From Maribellus sp. YY47 (GTDB lineage: Bacteria; Bacteroidota; Bacteroidia; Bacteroidales; Prolixibacteraceae), in NCBI RefSeq assembly GCF_023111095.1, contig NZ_JALGYW010000012.1, forward strand, positions 1 to 64,000: a stretch of DNA of 64,000 bases, given 5' to 3'. The notes under the pieces were generated by a model. The model saw only the letters and a list, made by a program, of their open reading frames with translations. It searched no databases and was not told where the DNA came from. This document shows, in pieces, positions 7,959-16,886 of the stretch. Both the position numbers and the translations under genes were made by a program. Position 1 is the first letter of the stretch. The number at the start of each line of letters is the position of its first letter.

Positions 7959-9089
7959 TTATTTTTTAGCTTCTTCAATCAACTTATTCACGATTGATTT
8001 TGGCTGATATTTCCGATCAAAAAGCAGCGGATAATCAGTACGCCCACGAACCGGGAAATTATTTTTCCACGAAGTACCGTCTGACACACCCCAAAGTGTA
8101 ACGCGCGAAACAGCATCAGAATGTTTCAGGAATAACCGGAAGAAATCGAGCATACGATTATTCCATTCCTCCATTTTTTCTTCCGGAACTCCTTCGGTAT
8201 ACGGATTTAACTTTTGCTGGTATTCGAAATTGGTGCCGATATCTGCACCAACGTTCCGATGAGCGCTCGGTAAAATGGACATATCAAGTTCTGTTACCAT
8301 GACTTTCATTCCTTCGTTGGCATAAGCAACAATGGCGGCCTCGTATTCATCGAGAGAAGGCCCGTCCATTCCGATGTGTCCCTGCATCCCAATTCCATCA
8401 ATTCGAATGCCGTCGGCTTTTAAATCGCGAACCAATTGAACAATAGCGTCGCGTTTACCAGGGAACCATTCGTTGTAATCGTTGTAATACAACTCGGCAT
8501 CAGGATCGGCTTCGTGTGCAAACTGAAAGGCCAGTTTAATAAAGTCTTCACCAACTATGCGATAGAATTTACTATTCCTGAAGCTCCCATCTTCCATTAT
8601 TGCCTCGTTCACCACATCCCAGCCTTTTATTCGGCCTTTGTATCTGCCCACCACTGTGTAAATGTGTTTTTTCATGCGTTCAATCATCACTTCGCGCGAT
8701 ACATCGTTGCCTTCGCTGTCGGTAAAAAACCAGCGTGGAGCCTGAGAGTGCCATATCAAACAGTGACCGGTAATAAACTTATCATTTTTCTCACCAAATT
8801 CGACAAATTGGTCAGCCAGCGAAAAATCAAACTCGTCTTCATTTCGTTGTATTTCGCCGCTTTTCATACAGTTTTCGGCAACTATTGCACTAAACTGATC
8901 TTTTATTACCTGAACAGCAGCAGTATCGCGGCCGGTAATTTGCCATGCATTCATTGCCGTGCCAATGTAAAACTTGCCTTCAAAAGCATCTTTCAAGGTT
9001 ACCTTCTTTTCCTGTTGGGCGTTTGTACACGAAATTCCTACAGAAAAAAGAATCGCTGCAATAGCGAGGTATGTACTTCTTTTCTTCAT
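7959..9089 (-). CDS. GH10 endo-1,4-beta-xylanase, single domain, exported
   Basis: A 376-residue exported TIM-barrel enzyme that cuts the beta-1,4-xylan backbone. The acid/base is Glu162 (GWDVVNEAIMEDG) and the nucleophile Glu267 (VMVTELDMS); WHSQAPRWF and YNDYN supply typical subsite residues. The N-terminus ends VGISCTNAQ, which could be a weak lipobox at Cys21 or a type I cleavage after Ala24, so surface, periplasmic or lipid-anchored location is uncertain. It follows the symporter after 20 bp. Because it is in an operon with periplasmic side-chain enzymes and a transporter, it probably trims oligosaccharides, while the modular GH10 at 16887-19055 attacks polymer at the cell surface. Confidence 0.94.
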   Translation of the reverse strand: MKKRSTYLAIAAILFSVGISCTNAQQEKKVTLKDAFEGKFYIGTAMNAWQITGRDTAAVQVIKDQFSAIVAENCMKSGEIQRNEDEFDFSLADQFVEFGEKNDKFITGHCLIWHSQAPRWFFTDSEGNDVSREVMIERMKKHIYTVVGRYKGRIKGWDVVNEAIMEDGSFRNSKFYRIVGEDFIKLAFQFAHEADPDAELYYNDYNEWFPGKRDAIVQLVRDLKADGIRIDGIGMQGHIGMDGPSLDEYEAAIVAYANEGMKVMVTELDMSILPSAHRNVGADIGTNFEYQQKLNPYTEGVPEEKMEEWNNRMLDFFRLFLKHSDAVSRVTLWGVSDGTSWKNNFPVRGRTDYPLLFDRKYQPKSIVNKLIEEAKK

Positions 9090-9109
9090 TTTTATTGATT
9101 TTATTGATT

Positions 9110-10567
9110 TTAGTTCAATCTGCGTAGCTCCAGTTCTCTTTGTATTTGCACTTCTTTTCTTTTATTGATTTCATAGAAAAACAAGAGTACCACTCCTATC
9201 AGGAATGGGATGGCGGGGTAAATACTCACCAGCAGCTTTGCGCCTTGCGCAACACTTTCCGGCTGAACAATTGCTTGCCCGGCATCTACTGAATCTTTCG
9301 CGATATACCCGTATAAACCCAGAATCCAGGTAACAATGGCACCTCCGATTGCCAAACCGGCTTTTAAACCCACCATCATTGCTGAGAAAATTATGGCGGT
9401 AGCGCGGCGGTTATTTTTCCATTCTGAAAAATCTGCCACATCTGCAATCATCGCCCACAAAATCGGGGTGGTAATTCCGTAGAAAAACATGTGAAGAATT
9501 TGTGCCCCGTACATTAGCCTGACGTCTTCGGGCTTGAAGAAAATAAAGATCAGAACAAACATTGTTGCGATAAATAAAGAGACCCCAAAGATATCGCGTT
9601 TTCCAAACTTGTCAGCCAGCTTGCTTGAGATGGCAATACCAACCATCGAAAAAATAATTCCCGCGGCATTAAACAATCCAAAACCTGCCGAGGCCAGATC
9701 TGACTCAAAAAAGTTTAATCCGAGTTTTGACAGAAAGTTCAAGATGGGTTGAATAAATTCCTGCAGCGAAGCTTCGTCAACATAATTATTAAAATAATAT
9801 ACGTAGGAGCCACCTTTCATGGCCAGTGTAATAAAAATCAAAACTGTCAGTGTAAGCATTATTATCCATGGCCGATTTCGAAATAAGTCGCTCAAGTCTT
9901 CCTTTAAACTCGATTTTTGTTCCGGCTTTGGAATAATACGTTCGCGTGTTGTAGCAAAAGTAATCAGCAAAAGAATGGATCCGATAATTGCCATCCAGGT
10001 CATAACGGATTCGATTCCGGCGGCCTTGTCACCTTTTCCAACAAATAGAATAATGGGCAGCATAAACACCTGCACAAAAAACTGTGCAAACATTACTGCA
10101 GCAAAACGGTACGATGACAAACTGTTTCGTTCCGACATATCGCCGGTAAGCACTCCGCTTAATGCTGAATAAGGTAAATTACTTGCTGCATAAGCCAATA
10201 ACAATAAGGTATAAGTTCCTGCTGCATAAATCAGCTTTCCTTTGTATGAAAAGTTGGGTGTAGTAAAAGCCAGCAGGGCAATTACTCCCAACGGAATGGC
10301 CGTAAACAATATCCAAGGGCGGAATTTTCCCCATTTGGAACGGGTTCTGTCGGCAACAGCTCCAACAATCGGATTGAACAAAAAGGCAGCCACCAGACCA
10401 ACAGTAAGCATAATTACCGAGGCGTGCTCATTTTTCAGTCCGTAAATATCGGTGTAAAAAAATGCCAGAAAAGTAACCAGGGTTTGAAACACAAGGTTGG
10501 CAGCAAGGTCTCCCAGGCTATATCCTATTTTTTCCAGTACAGAAACTTTCTGTGAAGTAGTATTCAT
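9110..10567 (-). CDS. GPH/MFS-family glycoside symporter (XynP/XylP type)
   Basis: A 485-residue inner-membrane protein with about 12 hydrophobic segments. The N-terminal block EKIGYSLGDLAANLVFQTL and VGAVADRTRSKWGKFRPW are hallmarks of the glycoside-pentoside-hexuronide:cation symporter family. It probably carries xylobiose, xylose or aldobiouronate from periplasm to cytoplasm. It follows the CE20-like esterase by 26 bp, precedes GH10 by 20 bp, and is two genes before an unsignalled GH43, which fits import followed by intracellular hydrolysis. The transported sugar cannot be read from sequence. Confidence 0.9.
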   Translation of the reverse strand: MNTTSQKVSVLEKIGYSLGDLAANLVFQTLVTFLAFFYTDIYGLKNEHASVIMLTVGLVAAFLFNPIVGAVADRTRSKWGKFRPWILFTAIPLGVIALLAFTTPNFSYKGKLIYAAGTYTLLLLAYAASNLPYSALSGVLTGDMSERNSLSSYRFAAVMFAQFFVQVFMLPIILFVGKGDKAAGIESVMTWMAIIGSILLLITFATTRERIIPKPEQKSSLKEDLSDLFRNRPWIIMLTLTVLIFITLAMKGGSYVYYFNNYVDEASLQEFIQPILNFLSKLGLNFFESDLASAGFGLFNAAGIIFSMVGIAISSKLADKFGKRDIFGVSLFIATMFVLIFIFFKPEDVRLMYGAQILHMFFYGITTPILWAMIADVADFSEWKNNRRATAIIFSAMMVGLKAGLAIGGAIVTWILGLYGYIAKDSVDAGQAIVQPESVAQGAKLLVSIYPAIPFLIGVVLLFFYEINKRKEVQIQRELELRRLN

Positions 10568-10593
10568 GTGAGTAGTCTTTATTTTTATTTCAA

Positions 10594-12516
10594 TTATTCT
10601 TCTGTTGTAAATGGGGATGCCGGCAGTCCTTCCTTGTTTTTGAGGTTGGCTCCCACGGGATTATCATCCCAGGCATACCGCACGTTTTTGGGATTGGGCA
10701 CACTGTCGCTCCAAACCTTAACTGTATTTTTGCTCATCACCACAGCTTTTGCCCAAACAAACCGGCCATCGGCACCGGCAATCTGAAATCCTTCCAATAA
10801 GCTATTGGCAAACAGGCCTTTCCCTACTGAGGTGAATGAGATAATAATGCTGCCATCCTGTATATTCACTGATTCGTATAACGGGCCTGAACTGACAACC
10901 GAACTATTGCCATACGCAACTCTTTCGGCTTCCAATGCCAAACGCCGGGCAACTTCTTTTTTATTTATAGGATGAATATCGTTCCACTCGCCAATGTCGA
11001 AAGCTACAGCCATCCCGGTATTAGGCAACTCGAGCGCCCTGCGCTGTGCATCTCGGGTTTCGGCCCATCCACTATTTACAGGTTGTTTATTCGGAACTCC
11101 AAGATTAGCCAACTGCACAAACAAAAACGGTAATTTGGGCTTGTTCAATTGAACACGCCAATCCTGAATCAGGTCTTTGAACAACTGTCGGTATTCAAAT
11201 CCCCTGCCGGCATTGGTTTCTCCCTGGTACCAGATAACGCCTTTTATGGCATAATTTTTTATTGGATTGATTAGTGAATTATATAAACCACCGGGACGGA
11301 ACGAAAGACCTCCAAAACCAAACGGAGGATTCAATTCTGCCCCGATATGATAATGCCAGTCTCCGGTAAGATCGATCACATTCTGGCCAATTCTTACTTC
11401 ATACGGCTTTTCTTCCACAAAGCCACCTCTACCGCCATTACTGAATACCCGAACCATCACTTTGTTTTTCCCTGGTTTTAACAAACCTTCCGGAATGGTA
11501 TAAATGCGTGGCGGATACTGGTAGGTAATATTTCCGACAAAAGTCCCGTTTACAAAAGCCGAATCGCTGTCGATAATGCGTCCCAAACGCAAAATGGCTT
11601 CTTGCCCGGCCAGTGATTCGGGCAAGTCAAATTCTTTGTAAAACCAAAGCGAACCGTTTCTCAGGTTGACACCTTTATCAGACCAGTAACCAGGAAGCGA
11701 AATTGTTGGCCATCCGGAAACATCCACATCGTCTTTCGACCACTTACCCGTTCCGGGATCGTTCTTATTCACTTCTTCGTTCCAGTTAAAAGGCTTGGGT
11801 TCACCTTCTTTTTTTATTCGTTCGGCCCGCATTGAATCCATCCTGGCGCCCCTGGCCAGCCATTCATCAAGAAAGGGGGTTACTTTTTCTGTACTCAACC
11901 AGGCTTCAGCCGGCGATCCGCCAATGGCGGTGCTGATTATGCCCACAGGAACCTGCTGCTGCCGGTAAATATCATCGGCAAAAAACCAGGCCACTGCCGA
12001 AAATTCCATGATGTTTGCCTGCGTTGCGGGCAACCAGGTTCCATCCGGATAATTTGTCTGTTCTTCTTCAGCATTTTCGCGTGTAGAAGAGCGGAAAAAG
12101 CGAATTTTATCGTTGTCGATTTTTCGGATCTCATCGGCATAAAGATCCATGACGCGCCTTATCTGAAGCTCCATGTTCGACTGCCCTGAGGCCAGCCACA
12201 CATCACCGGCAAGAATATCGGTCAGCTCGATGTCATTAATTTTCATCGTATAGGGTCCGCCGGCCTTAACAGCAGGTATTTCTACCTTCCAGTTTCCCGA
12301 CTTATCAGCTTTTGTTTGATAGCTTTCGCCCAAAAACTCCACGTTCACTTTCTCTGATCGATCGGCCCAACCCCAAATGGTTAAAGGCACATCGCGCTGC
12401 AAAACCATTCCGTTGCTCACCAAACGAGGCAGTTTAACCTCGGCTTCCGCGCGAAAAGGCAAAGCCGCCAGTTGCAGGAAAATGAATAAGCCGATGAATG
12501 AAAAATATCGTTTCAT
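10594..12516 (-). CDS. CE20-like SGNH acetylesterase (sialate O-acetylesterase family)
   Basis: A 640-residue exported esterase with signal peptide ending around FRAEA (residue 25). The SGNH fold is interrupted: block I with nucleophile Ser113 (LASGQSNMEL) is near the start, a galactose-binding-like jelly roll (SLWFYKEFDLPESLAG...) sits at about residues 270-400, and the catalytic Asp/His pair is in WNDIHPINK near residue 530. This split is typical of xylan acetylesterases of family CE20. The ORF can be read upstream to 12582, but that would overlap GH115; the ATG at 12516 starts a good signal peptide and lies 1 nt after the GH115 stop, implying translational coupling. Confidence 0.82.
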   Translation of the reverse strand: MKRYFSFIGLFIFLQLAALPFRAEAEVKLPRLVSNGMVLQRDVPLTIWGWADRSEKVNVEFLGESYQTKADKSGNWKVEIPAVKAGGPYTMKINDIELTDILAGDVWLASGQSNMELQIRRVMDLYADEIRKIDNDKIRFFRSSTRENAEEEQTNYPDGTWLPATQANIMEFSAVAWFFADDIYRQQQVPVGIISTAIGGSPAEAWLSTEKVTPFLDEWLARGARMDSMRAERIKKEGEPKPFNWNEEVNKNDPGTGKWSKDDVDVSGWPTISLPGYWSDKGVNLRNGSLWFYKEFDLPESLAGQEAILRLGRIIDSDSAFVNGTFVGNITYQYPPRIYTIPEGLLKPGKNKVMVRVFSNGGRGGFVEEKPYEVRIGQNVIDLTGDWHYHIGAELNPPFGFGGLSFRPGGLYNSLINPIKNYAIKGVIWYQGETNAGRGFEYRQLFKDLIQDWRVQLNKPKLPFLFVQLANLGVPNKQPVNSGWAETRDAQRRALELPNTGMAVAFDIGEWNDIHPINKKEVARRLALEAERVAYGNSSVVSSGPLYESVNIQDGSIIISFTSVGKGLFANSLLEGFQIAGADGRFVWAKAVVMSKNTVKVWSDSVPNPKNVRYAWDDNPVGANLKNKEGLPASPFTTEE

Positions 12517-12517
12517 A

Positions 12518-15067
12518 CTATTGTTTTTTAAGTTTACTCTGAGGCGCTCCCAGGTAGCTGGGTTGCAACCCTCCGGTGTCAATCAGTACTTTTTGCAATA
12601 CAATTCCCGGTTCGAGCACCCGAATTCGCAAGCGGTGCAAACCGGCATTTTTTATCTCGTGTTTCGTTGAGGTTGTTATAATCCGGGTAGCCTGCCATTT
12701 GCCTAATTCCCCTCTATATGCACCATTCATATTCACAACTTGTTCTTCGCCGCCATCAAACGAAATAGCATAACGTAATCCTTTGTTGGCATTGAAATTC
12801 AGCGTTGGTGAAGTCAATACCTCCACATCAAAAGTTCCTGTGGTTTTAAATTCTATGTTGTATTCGAGGTAAACCGAATCGTTTTCTACAGGATATTTAT
12901 TTTGTGGAAAAGTTGTCATTCCCGAAACGGTTTTACCAAGGTCAGGAATCTCTTCCCAGTGAATTTCATCCGAACCGTTTGCTATTTGGAAATTGGCAGC
13001 TTCAATTGAAACATAGCCGTCGGCTTCTTCAAAAACCAACTCAGAATTCGGAACTTCGGGCACCACCAGGCGCGCAACATCCGGCATTTTCGCACGCCGC
13101 GGTTCCTGCCAGTAGGTGTAGCCAATTCGGATCTGGTCCATCATGTGATTCCATTTCCCGTTGGCAATGTGCTGGTTGTAATGCACCGTAAACAGCGAAT
13201 CGCGTTTGAAGCATGCTTCCACCACACCGGCCCAATAGTTGGCTTCGGGATCGTTTCTATCTGCCAGTTGATGATTTTTAGCCACCGCATAATACATTTC
13301 ATACAAATTGCAGGTCGCGTTCGTCGGGAAAAGCACCAACTGGTCGAAAGCGTCTTTGTACTCATTCGGAATAAAATTATACAGGCGCAAAGCATCCAGA
13401 GCCAGGTCGCGGTAATCGTTGCGAACCCGCTCAAATTCATTGTAATTCTCCAGGCTATAAGTTTGCGCATTCAGCAATTCAGGGGTAACCCGGTGATTGT
13501 ATTTGGTATACAGGTTGAGAATACGGGCAGCTTCTGCTGAATATTCCTTGCCAAACTGTTGGGCACACCAATCTTCGGTATACTGATAAAGATTTTGCGA
13601 GTTGAATTTTGTTGGATCCCAGGCCATATCGAGGAAAAAGCTGATCGGGAATTCCATCAGTTTGAGGTCGCCCACGTTCAAAACCCAGATACGATCCACT
13701 CCGTGACTCCAGGTCAGGTTCAGCTGCTCCCAAATCCGTTGAATCTGGCTGACATTGATCCATTTGGAGTTCCTCGGTCCTCCCACATAATCCACATGAT
13801 AATAGATTCCGTAGCCACCTTCACGGGCAGGGGCATTCACATCGGGCAATTTGCGAACATCGCCCCAGTTATCGTCGCAAAGCAACAGAGTAACATCATC
13901 CGGAACACGCATTCCTTTATCGTAATAATCCTGAACTTCCTTGTACAGCGCCCAAACCTGCGGCGTTTCCGAAGCCGGTTTGCCGGTTACTTTCTGAATG
14001 ATTTCGCGCTGGTCGTTAACAATGTTTTCCAATAACAAAATATTGGTCCCTTCTTCCATAGCTTCATCGCCGTCGCCACGCATCGCAATGGTTACAACCG
14101 TTTCATAATCTTTGTTGCGCTCCATTCCCTTTTGCCAGAAATCCTTCAAAACGTCGGCATTTTGGCTGTAATTCCAGGGTCCGGAACCGTACCTGCGCCA
14201 TTCTTCCTGCGCGCGTCCCAGCGGTTCGTGATGCGAAGTACTCATTACAATTCCCAGTTTATCGGCAAGAGAACCATTTTCAGGATCATCGTCGTAAAAA
14301 GCTTTCCCCCACATGGCCGGCCAGAGGAAATTACCTCGCAGCCTTAATATCAATTCGAACACGTGCGAATAAAACTGGTGATTGATCCCGCCAAATTTTT
14401 CGCGTGCCCAGCCTCCGAGAGCTGGTTCTTCATCGTTCAGAAAAATGCCGCGGTATTTAACTTTGGGGCTTTCGGTTACAAAGCGGCCCGATTTTACATA
14501 AACTGCCTCTTTCTTTTTAACCGGAACATCGGCCCACCAGTACCAGGGTGAAACCCCCATGTCGCAAGACAGGTTCAGCATGGCATAAATGGTTCCGCGT
14601 TTATCGCTGCCGGCCAAAACCAGCGCTTTGTCGACACCGGGGAAAGGTTGGTCAACTACCTGGGTTAAACTTCTCTCCCACTGTCCCTGAATATCTGAGA
14701 TATCAATTTTATTTTCTTTGATGAGTTGATCAATCCACTTATTTTTTCCAATTGTTCCGACCAGGATTACTTCTTTTGAATCGGGCAGTTCGGAATGGAA
14801 AATTTCCGGAACCTGCCCAGTAACCCGCTCAACGTCGCCGGCAAACCAATCAGCAACCATTGCAACCCCGGGGAATTCATTCTGATCGAGTACAACAGGT
14901 ACTGTTTTTCCGTTCTCGAAAACAGGAAAACTACCGGCCGCTTTTTCATCAGAAACACATTTATCAGCGTATTGCGCCGATGCCAGAAAAGGTAGAAAAA
15001 CGGCCAGCTGCAACAAGTTATACAGCCGGAGGTTTTTCTTCAATATTTTAAGAATTGATGGATACAT
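12518..15067 (-). CDS. GH115 xylan alpha-1,2-glucuronidase
   Basis: An 849-residue exported enzyme that removes (4-O-methyl)glucuronic acid from internal as well as terminal xylose units. The signal peptide ends at FLASAQ (residue 32). Family features include ADWFAGDVERVTG, the WYWWADVPV strand, YRGIFLNDEEPALGGWA, and HHEPLGRAQEEWRRYG, with a C-terminal beta-sandwich (GH115_C) over roughly the last 170 residues. The open frame extends to 15376 but the first 103 codons lie inside the CE15 gene; the ATG at 15067 is 10 bp after the CE15 stop and gives a signal peptide. CE15, GH115 and CE20 are tightly packed, fitting joint removal of ester-linked glucuronate and acetate. Confidence 0.93.
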   Translation of the reverse strand: MYPSILKILKKNLRLYNLLQLAVFLPFLASAQYADKCVSDEKAAGSFPVFENGKTVPVVLDQNEFPGVAMVADWFAGDVERVTGQVPEIFHSELPDSKEVILVGTIGKNKWIDQLIKENKIDISDIQGQWERSLTQVVDQPFPGVDKALVLAGSDKRGTIYAMLNLSCDMGVSPWYWWADVPVKKKEAVYVKSGRFVTESPKVKYRGIFLNDEEPALGGWAREKFGGINHQFYSHVFELILRLRGNFLWPAMWGKAFYDDDPENGSLADKLGIVMSTSHHEPLGRAQEEWRRYGSGPWNYSQNADVLKDFWQKGMERNKDYETVVTIAMRGDGDEAMEEGTNILLLENIVNDQREIIQKVTGKPASETPQVWALYKEVQDYYDKGMRVPDDVTLLLCDDNWGDVRKLPDVNAPAREGGYGIYYHVDYVGGPRNSKWINVSQIQRIWEQLNLTWSHGVDRIWVLNVGDLKLMEFPISFFLDMAWDPTKFNSQNLYQYTEDWCAQQFGKEYSAEAARILNLYTKYNHRVTPELLNAQTYSLENYNEFERVRNDYRDLALDALRLYNFIPNEYKDAFDQLVLFPTNATCNLYEMYYAVAKNHQLADRNDPEANYWAGVVEACFKRDSLFTVHYNQHIANGKWNHMMDQIRIGYTYWQEPRRAKMPDVARLVVPEVPNSELVFEEADGYVSIEAANFQIANGSDEIHWEEIPDLGKTVSGMTTFPQNKYPVENDSVYLEYNIEFKTTGTFDVEVLTSPTLNFNANKGLRYAISFDGGEEQVVNMNGAYRGELGKWQATRIITTSTKHEIKNAGLHRLRIRVLEPGIVLQKVLIDTGGLQPSYLGAPQSKLKKQ

Positions 15068-15077
15068 TTTGTTATTG

Positions 15078-16292
15078 TTACTTATCGTTTCCCCACGATT
15101 CGGTCCATTTGGCATAATCAACTTCCGGGAATGGATGAACCGCCACATTGGTGTTAACAGTAGCATCTCCCAGCAAAAACTTATCGACGAATGCCTCCAC
15201 CTCGGGACGCTGTACATCGGGTAACTGACAGTGCGGATGGTTGGCCACAATCGAGAATCCAAAGCGATCGGGAATACCAAAGGTTTCCCAAACACGTTTT
15301 GCTGCCTGGCACGAAACGTAGCCCGACTCATCAGCCAGCCACTCGTAATCGGGATTTCCGAGACACAGCAAGGCACGCGGAGCCACCATCGCCATCAGTT
15401 CGTGATGATCAAAAGGAAGCTTGTCCACATCGTTGGCAAACTGAAACAGGCTTTCCATAAACCAAACATGGCTGGTTTTGCCCAGTGTTTCAACATTCCC
15501 AAGGGTTTCCGAAACACGCCACGCAGCAGCTCCTCCTCCTCCCGATTCCTGGGCAATTGTCAAGGCAATCCGTTCGTCGAAAGCGCCGGCATAAAGCGCC
15601 ATTTTCCCGGCAAACGAGCAGCCGGTTATAGCCATGTGTTTTAAATCGATGGGCAGTTCGTCTTGAACCAGCTCCAAACCGTCGATCAAACGACTGACCC
15701 CCCACGACCAGGCAGCATAGGCTCCCATATCGCAGAGCTCAGGATAAAGCCGGTTAATTGGTTCGTTTCCACGCGTTTGTTGCCAGGCCATCACCTGACC
15801 AAAGTTGTACGGTATCTGAGCGATGTTTCTGCTGCTGAAAATGTCAGACGGCAGACTGCCACTTCCCCTTCCAACGCCGATTACAGCGGGGAACGGACCT
15901 TCGCCTTCGGGCAAAATTACTGCAGAAGTCAGGGTCAGCGTTTTCCCGTTGACGGTGATGTTAACAATGAGCGTATCATTTATGTAAGTGGCAGTAATAT
16001 CATTCGGACGTTCGGGTTTTAGCCCGATTTCATAATGCTGAATTTCGGCTGCAATTTCATTGCGTCGCCGGCTCCAATCGCTGAATTTTGTTGAGCGGCC
16101 GCTTCCGTCGGACCACGCAAACGGATCGGGCAGTTCCTTTATTTCCGGTAATTGATCCAAAGTTGGTAAAACCGGTGCAGCAAAATTGGCACCTCTGTTT
16201 TCAACGTCATATACATGCGGAACCTTCTGGGCAAAGAGATTAACCGGTGCAATAATTATAAAAAGCAGAAATACACTCATTCTTAGTTTCAT
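15078..16292 (-). CDS. CE15 glucuronoyl esterase (variant nucleophile elbow)
   Basis: A 404-residue exported alpha/beta-hydrolase; signal peptide to about Ala21 (VNLFAQ). CE15 enzymes cleave ester bonds between lignin alcohols and the glucuronate of xylan. The nucleophile Ser226 is in TGCSFAGK (residues 223-230), the catalytic Glu249 in AQESGGGGA, and His352 or His354 in ANHPHCQ. HHELMAMVAPRALL and CLGNPDYEWL are also family segments. The usual motif is GCSRxGK; here Phe227 replaces the Arg thought to help form the oxyanion hole. It is the first large gene of the operon continuing through GH115. Gene 3' end is 10 bp from GH115. Family is clear; activity on model substrates may differ because of the Arg loss. 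Confidence 0.88.
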   Translation of the reverse strand: MKLRMSVFLLFIIIAPVNLFAQKVPHVYDVENRGANFAAPVLPTLDQLPEIKELPDPFAWSDGSGRSTKFSDWSRRRNEIAAEIQHYEIGLKPERPNDITATYINDTLIVNITVNGKTLTLTSAVILPEGEGPFPAVIGVGRGSGSLPSDIFSSRNIAQIPYNFGQVMAWQQTRGNEPINRLYPELCDMGAYAAWSWGVSRLIDGLELVQDELPIDLKHMAITGCSFAGKMALYAGAFDERIALTIAQESGGGGAAAWRVSETLGNVETLGKTSHVWFMESLFQFANDVDKLPFDHHELMAMVAPRALLCLGNPDYEWLADESGYVSCQAAKRVWETFGIPDRFGFSIVANHPHCQLPDVQRPEVEAFVDKFLLGDATVNTNVAVHPFPEVDYAKWTESWGNDK

Positions 16293-16373
16293 CTCACAGT
16301 TTTTTTGGTTTATTATGATTTCGGTTGTTTTCTAATTTCTAATTCAAATATCTATTGCACTTTTATTTACTTT

Positions 16374-16463
16374 TTATCTCGCATTGCCCCAAACGATGAT
16401 TAAAGCAATAAGAAACAAGATTAAACCCAGGGTTTTCTTTTTGTATGTAGTTTTAAATGTCAT
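16374..16463 (-). CDS. Possible 29-residue single-span membrane peptide
   Basis: An ATG at 16463-16461 opens a 29-codon frame ending TAA at 16376-16374. The product begins MTFKTTYKKKTLGL, has an uninterrupted hydrophobic stretch (LGLILFLIALIIVWG) and ends NAR. A basic N-terminus followed by one helix is what a real small membrane protein looks like, and the G-x-hydrophobic-WG pattern resembles other tiny Bacteroidetes membrane peptides. It precedes CE15 by 81 bp on the same strand and would be the first gene of that operon. No strong ribosome binding site is visible (AT-rich upstream, as for neighbours). Chance is possible at this length; function unknown. Confidence 0.42.
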   Translation of the reverse strand: MTFKTTYKKKTLGLILFLIALIIVWGNAR

Positions 16464-16831
16464 AAAAAAGAAAATTCACTCAATAACAAATAATCCGTAA
16501 AAACTATAGACAATGAGATGATATACAATAACCGCATTTTTCTAAATCAGAAAAAAAAGAAAGAAAACAGATAACAATCTCTATCGTTACTTAGAAAAAA
16601 TCTGGCGTGTATATTAACTGATTTTATACAAGTCTGTTTTATACCGGTTTAGATTAATTTATTCTTTTTTCCTATCAGTAAATTATTGCTGATATGCGTT
16701 TATTCAAAAATAAGGGATGCCGACCTTCATCGCTTCCAATATTGAATATTTGAGTTTCATTTTTGAACACAAAGCCCGTTATGTCAGTCGAAATACAGGA
16801 GTTCAAGTCTCTATTTTTTTCTCTTTCGAAT

Positions 16832-16863
16832 GAAAAAGAGACTGTTTTTTTCAAAACAGCCTC
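16832..16863 (-). terminator. Intrinsic terminator after the SusCD-GH10 operon
   Basis: On the minus strand a stem of 11 pairs (GAGGCTGTTTT with AAAACAGTCTC, one G-U pair) is closed by a short GAAA-type loop and followed at once by TTTTT. It starts 24 bp after the GH10 stop at 16887, so it ends the six-gene uptake operon. Confidence 0.85.
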
Positions 16864-16886
16864 TCACAAATTTATGAAATCCAGCA

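Larger units (their letters stand above)
16293..16886. other. Intergenic region between the GH10 operon and CE15
   Basis: A 594-bp gap containing the terminator of the upstream GH10 operon (16832-16863) and a possible 29-codon membrane-peptide gene (16374-16463). The remaining 16464-16831 is AT-rich and presumably holds the promoter of the CE15 operon, but I found no match to TTTG-N19-TAnnTTTG on the minus strand. Confidence 0.6.

Noticed and set aside
8436-9098. 220-codon plus-strand open frame
   Set aside because: It lies entirely antisense to GH10 (7959-9089), whose catalytic motifs are intact; no family features and no promoter or ribosome site.
12517-12582. N-terminal extension of the CE20 frame
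   Set aside because: It would overlap the 3' end of GH115 and hide the signal peptide starting at 12516.
15068-15376. N-terminal extension of the GH115 frame
   Set aside because: It overlaps the CE15 gene out of frame and precedes a good signal peptide; the real start is 15067.
16464-16831. Promoter for the CE15 operon
   Set aside because: Near matches such as CAAATAAT (complement) miss the TAnnTTTG consensus, and none has a -33 partner.
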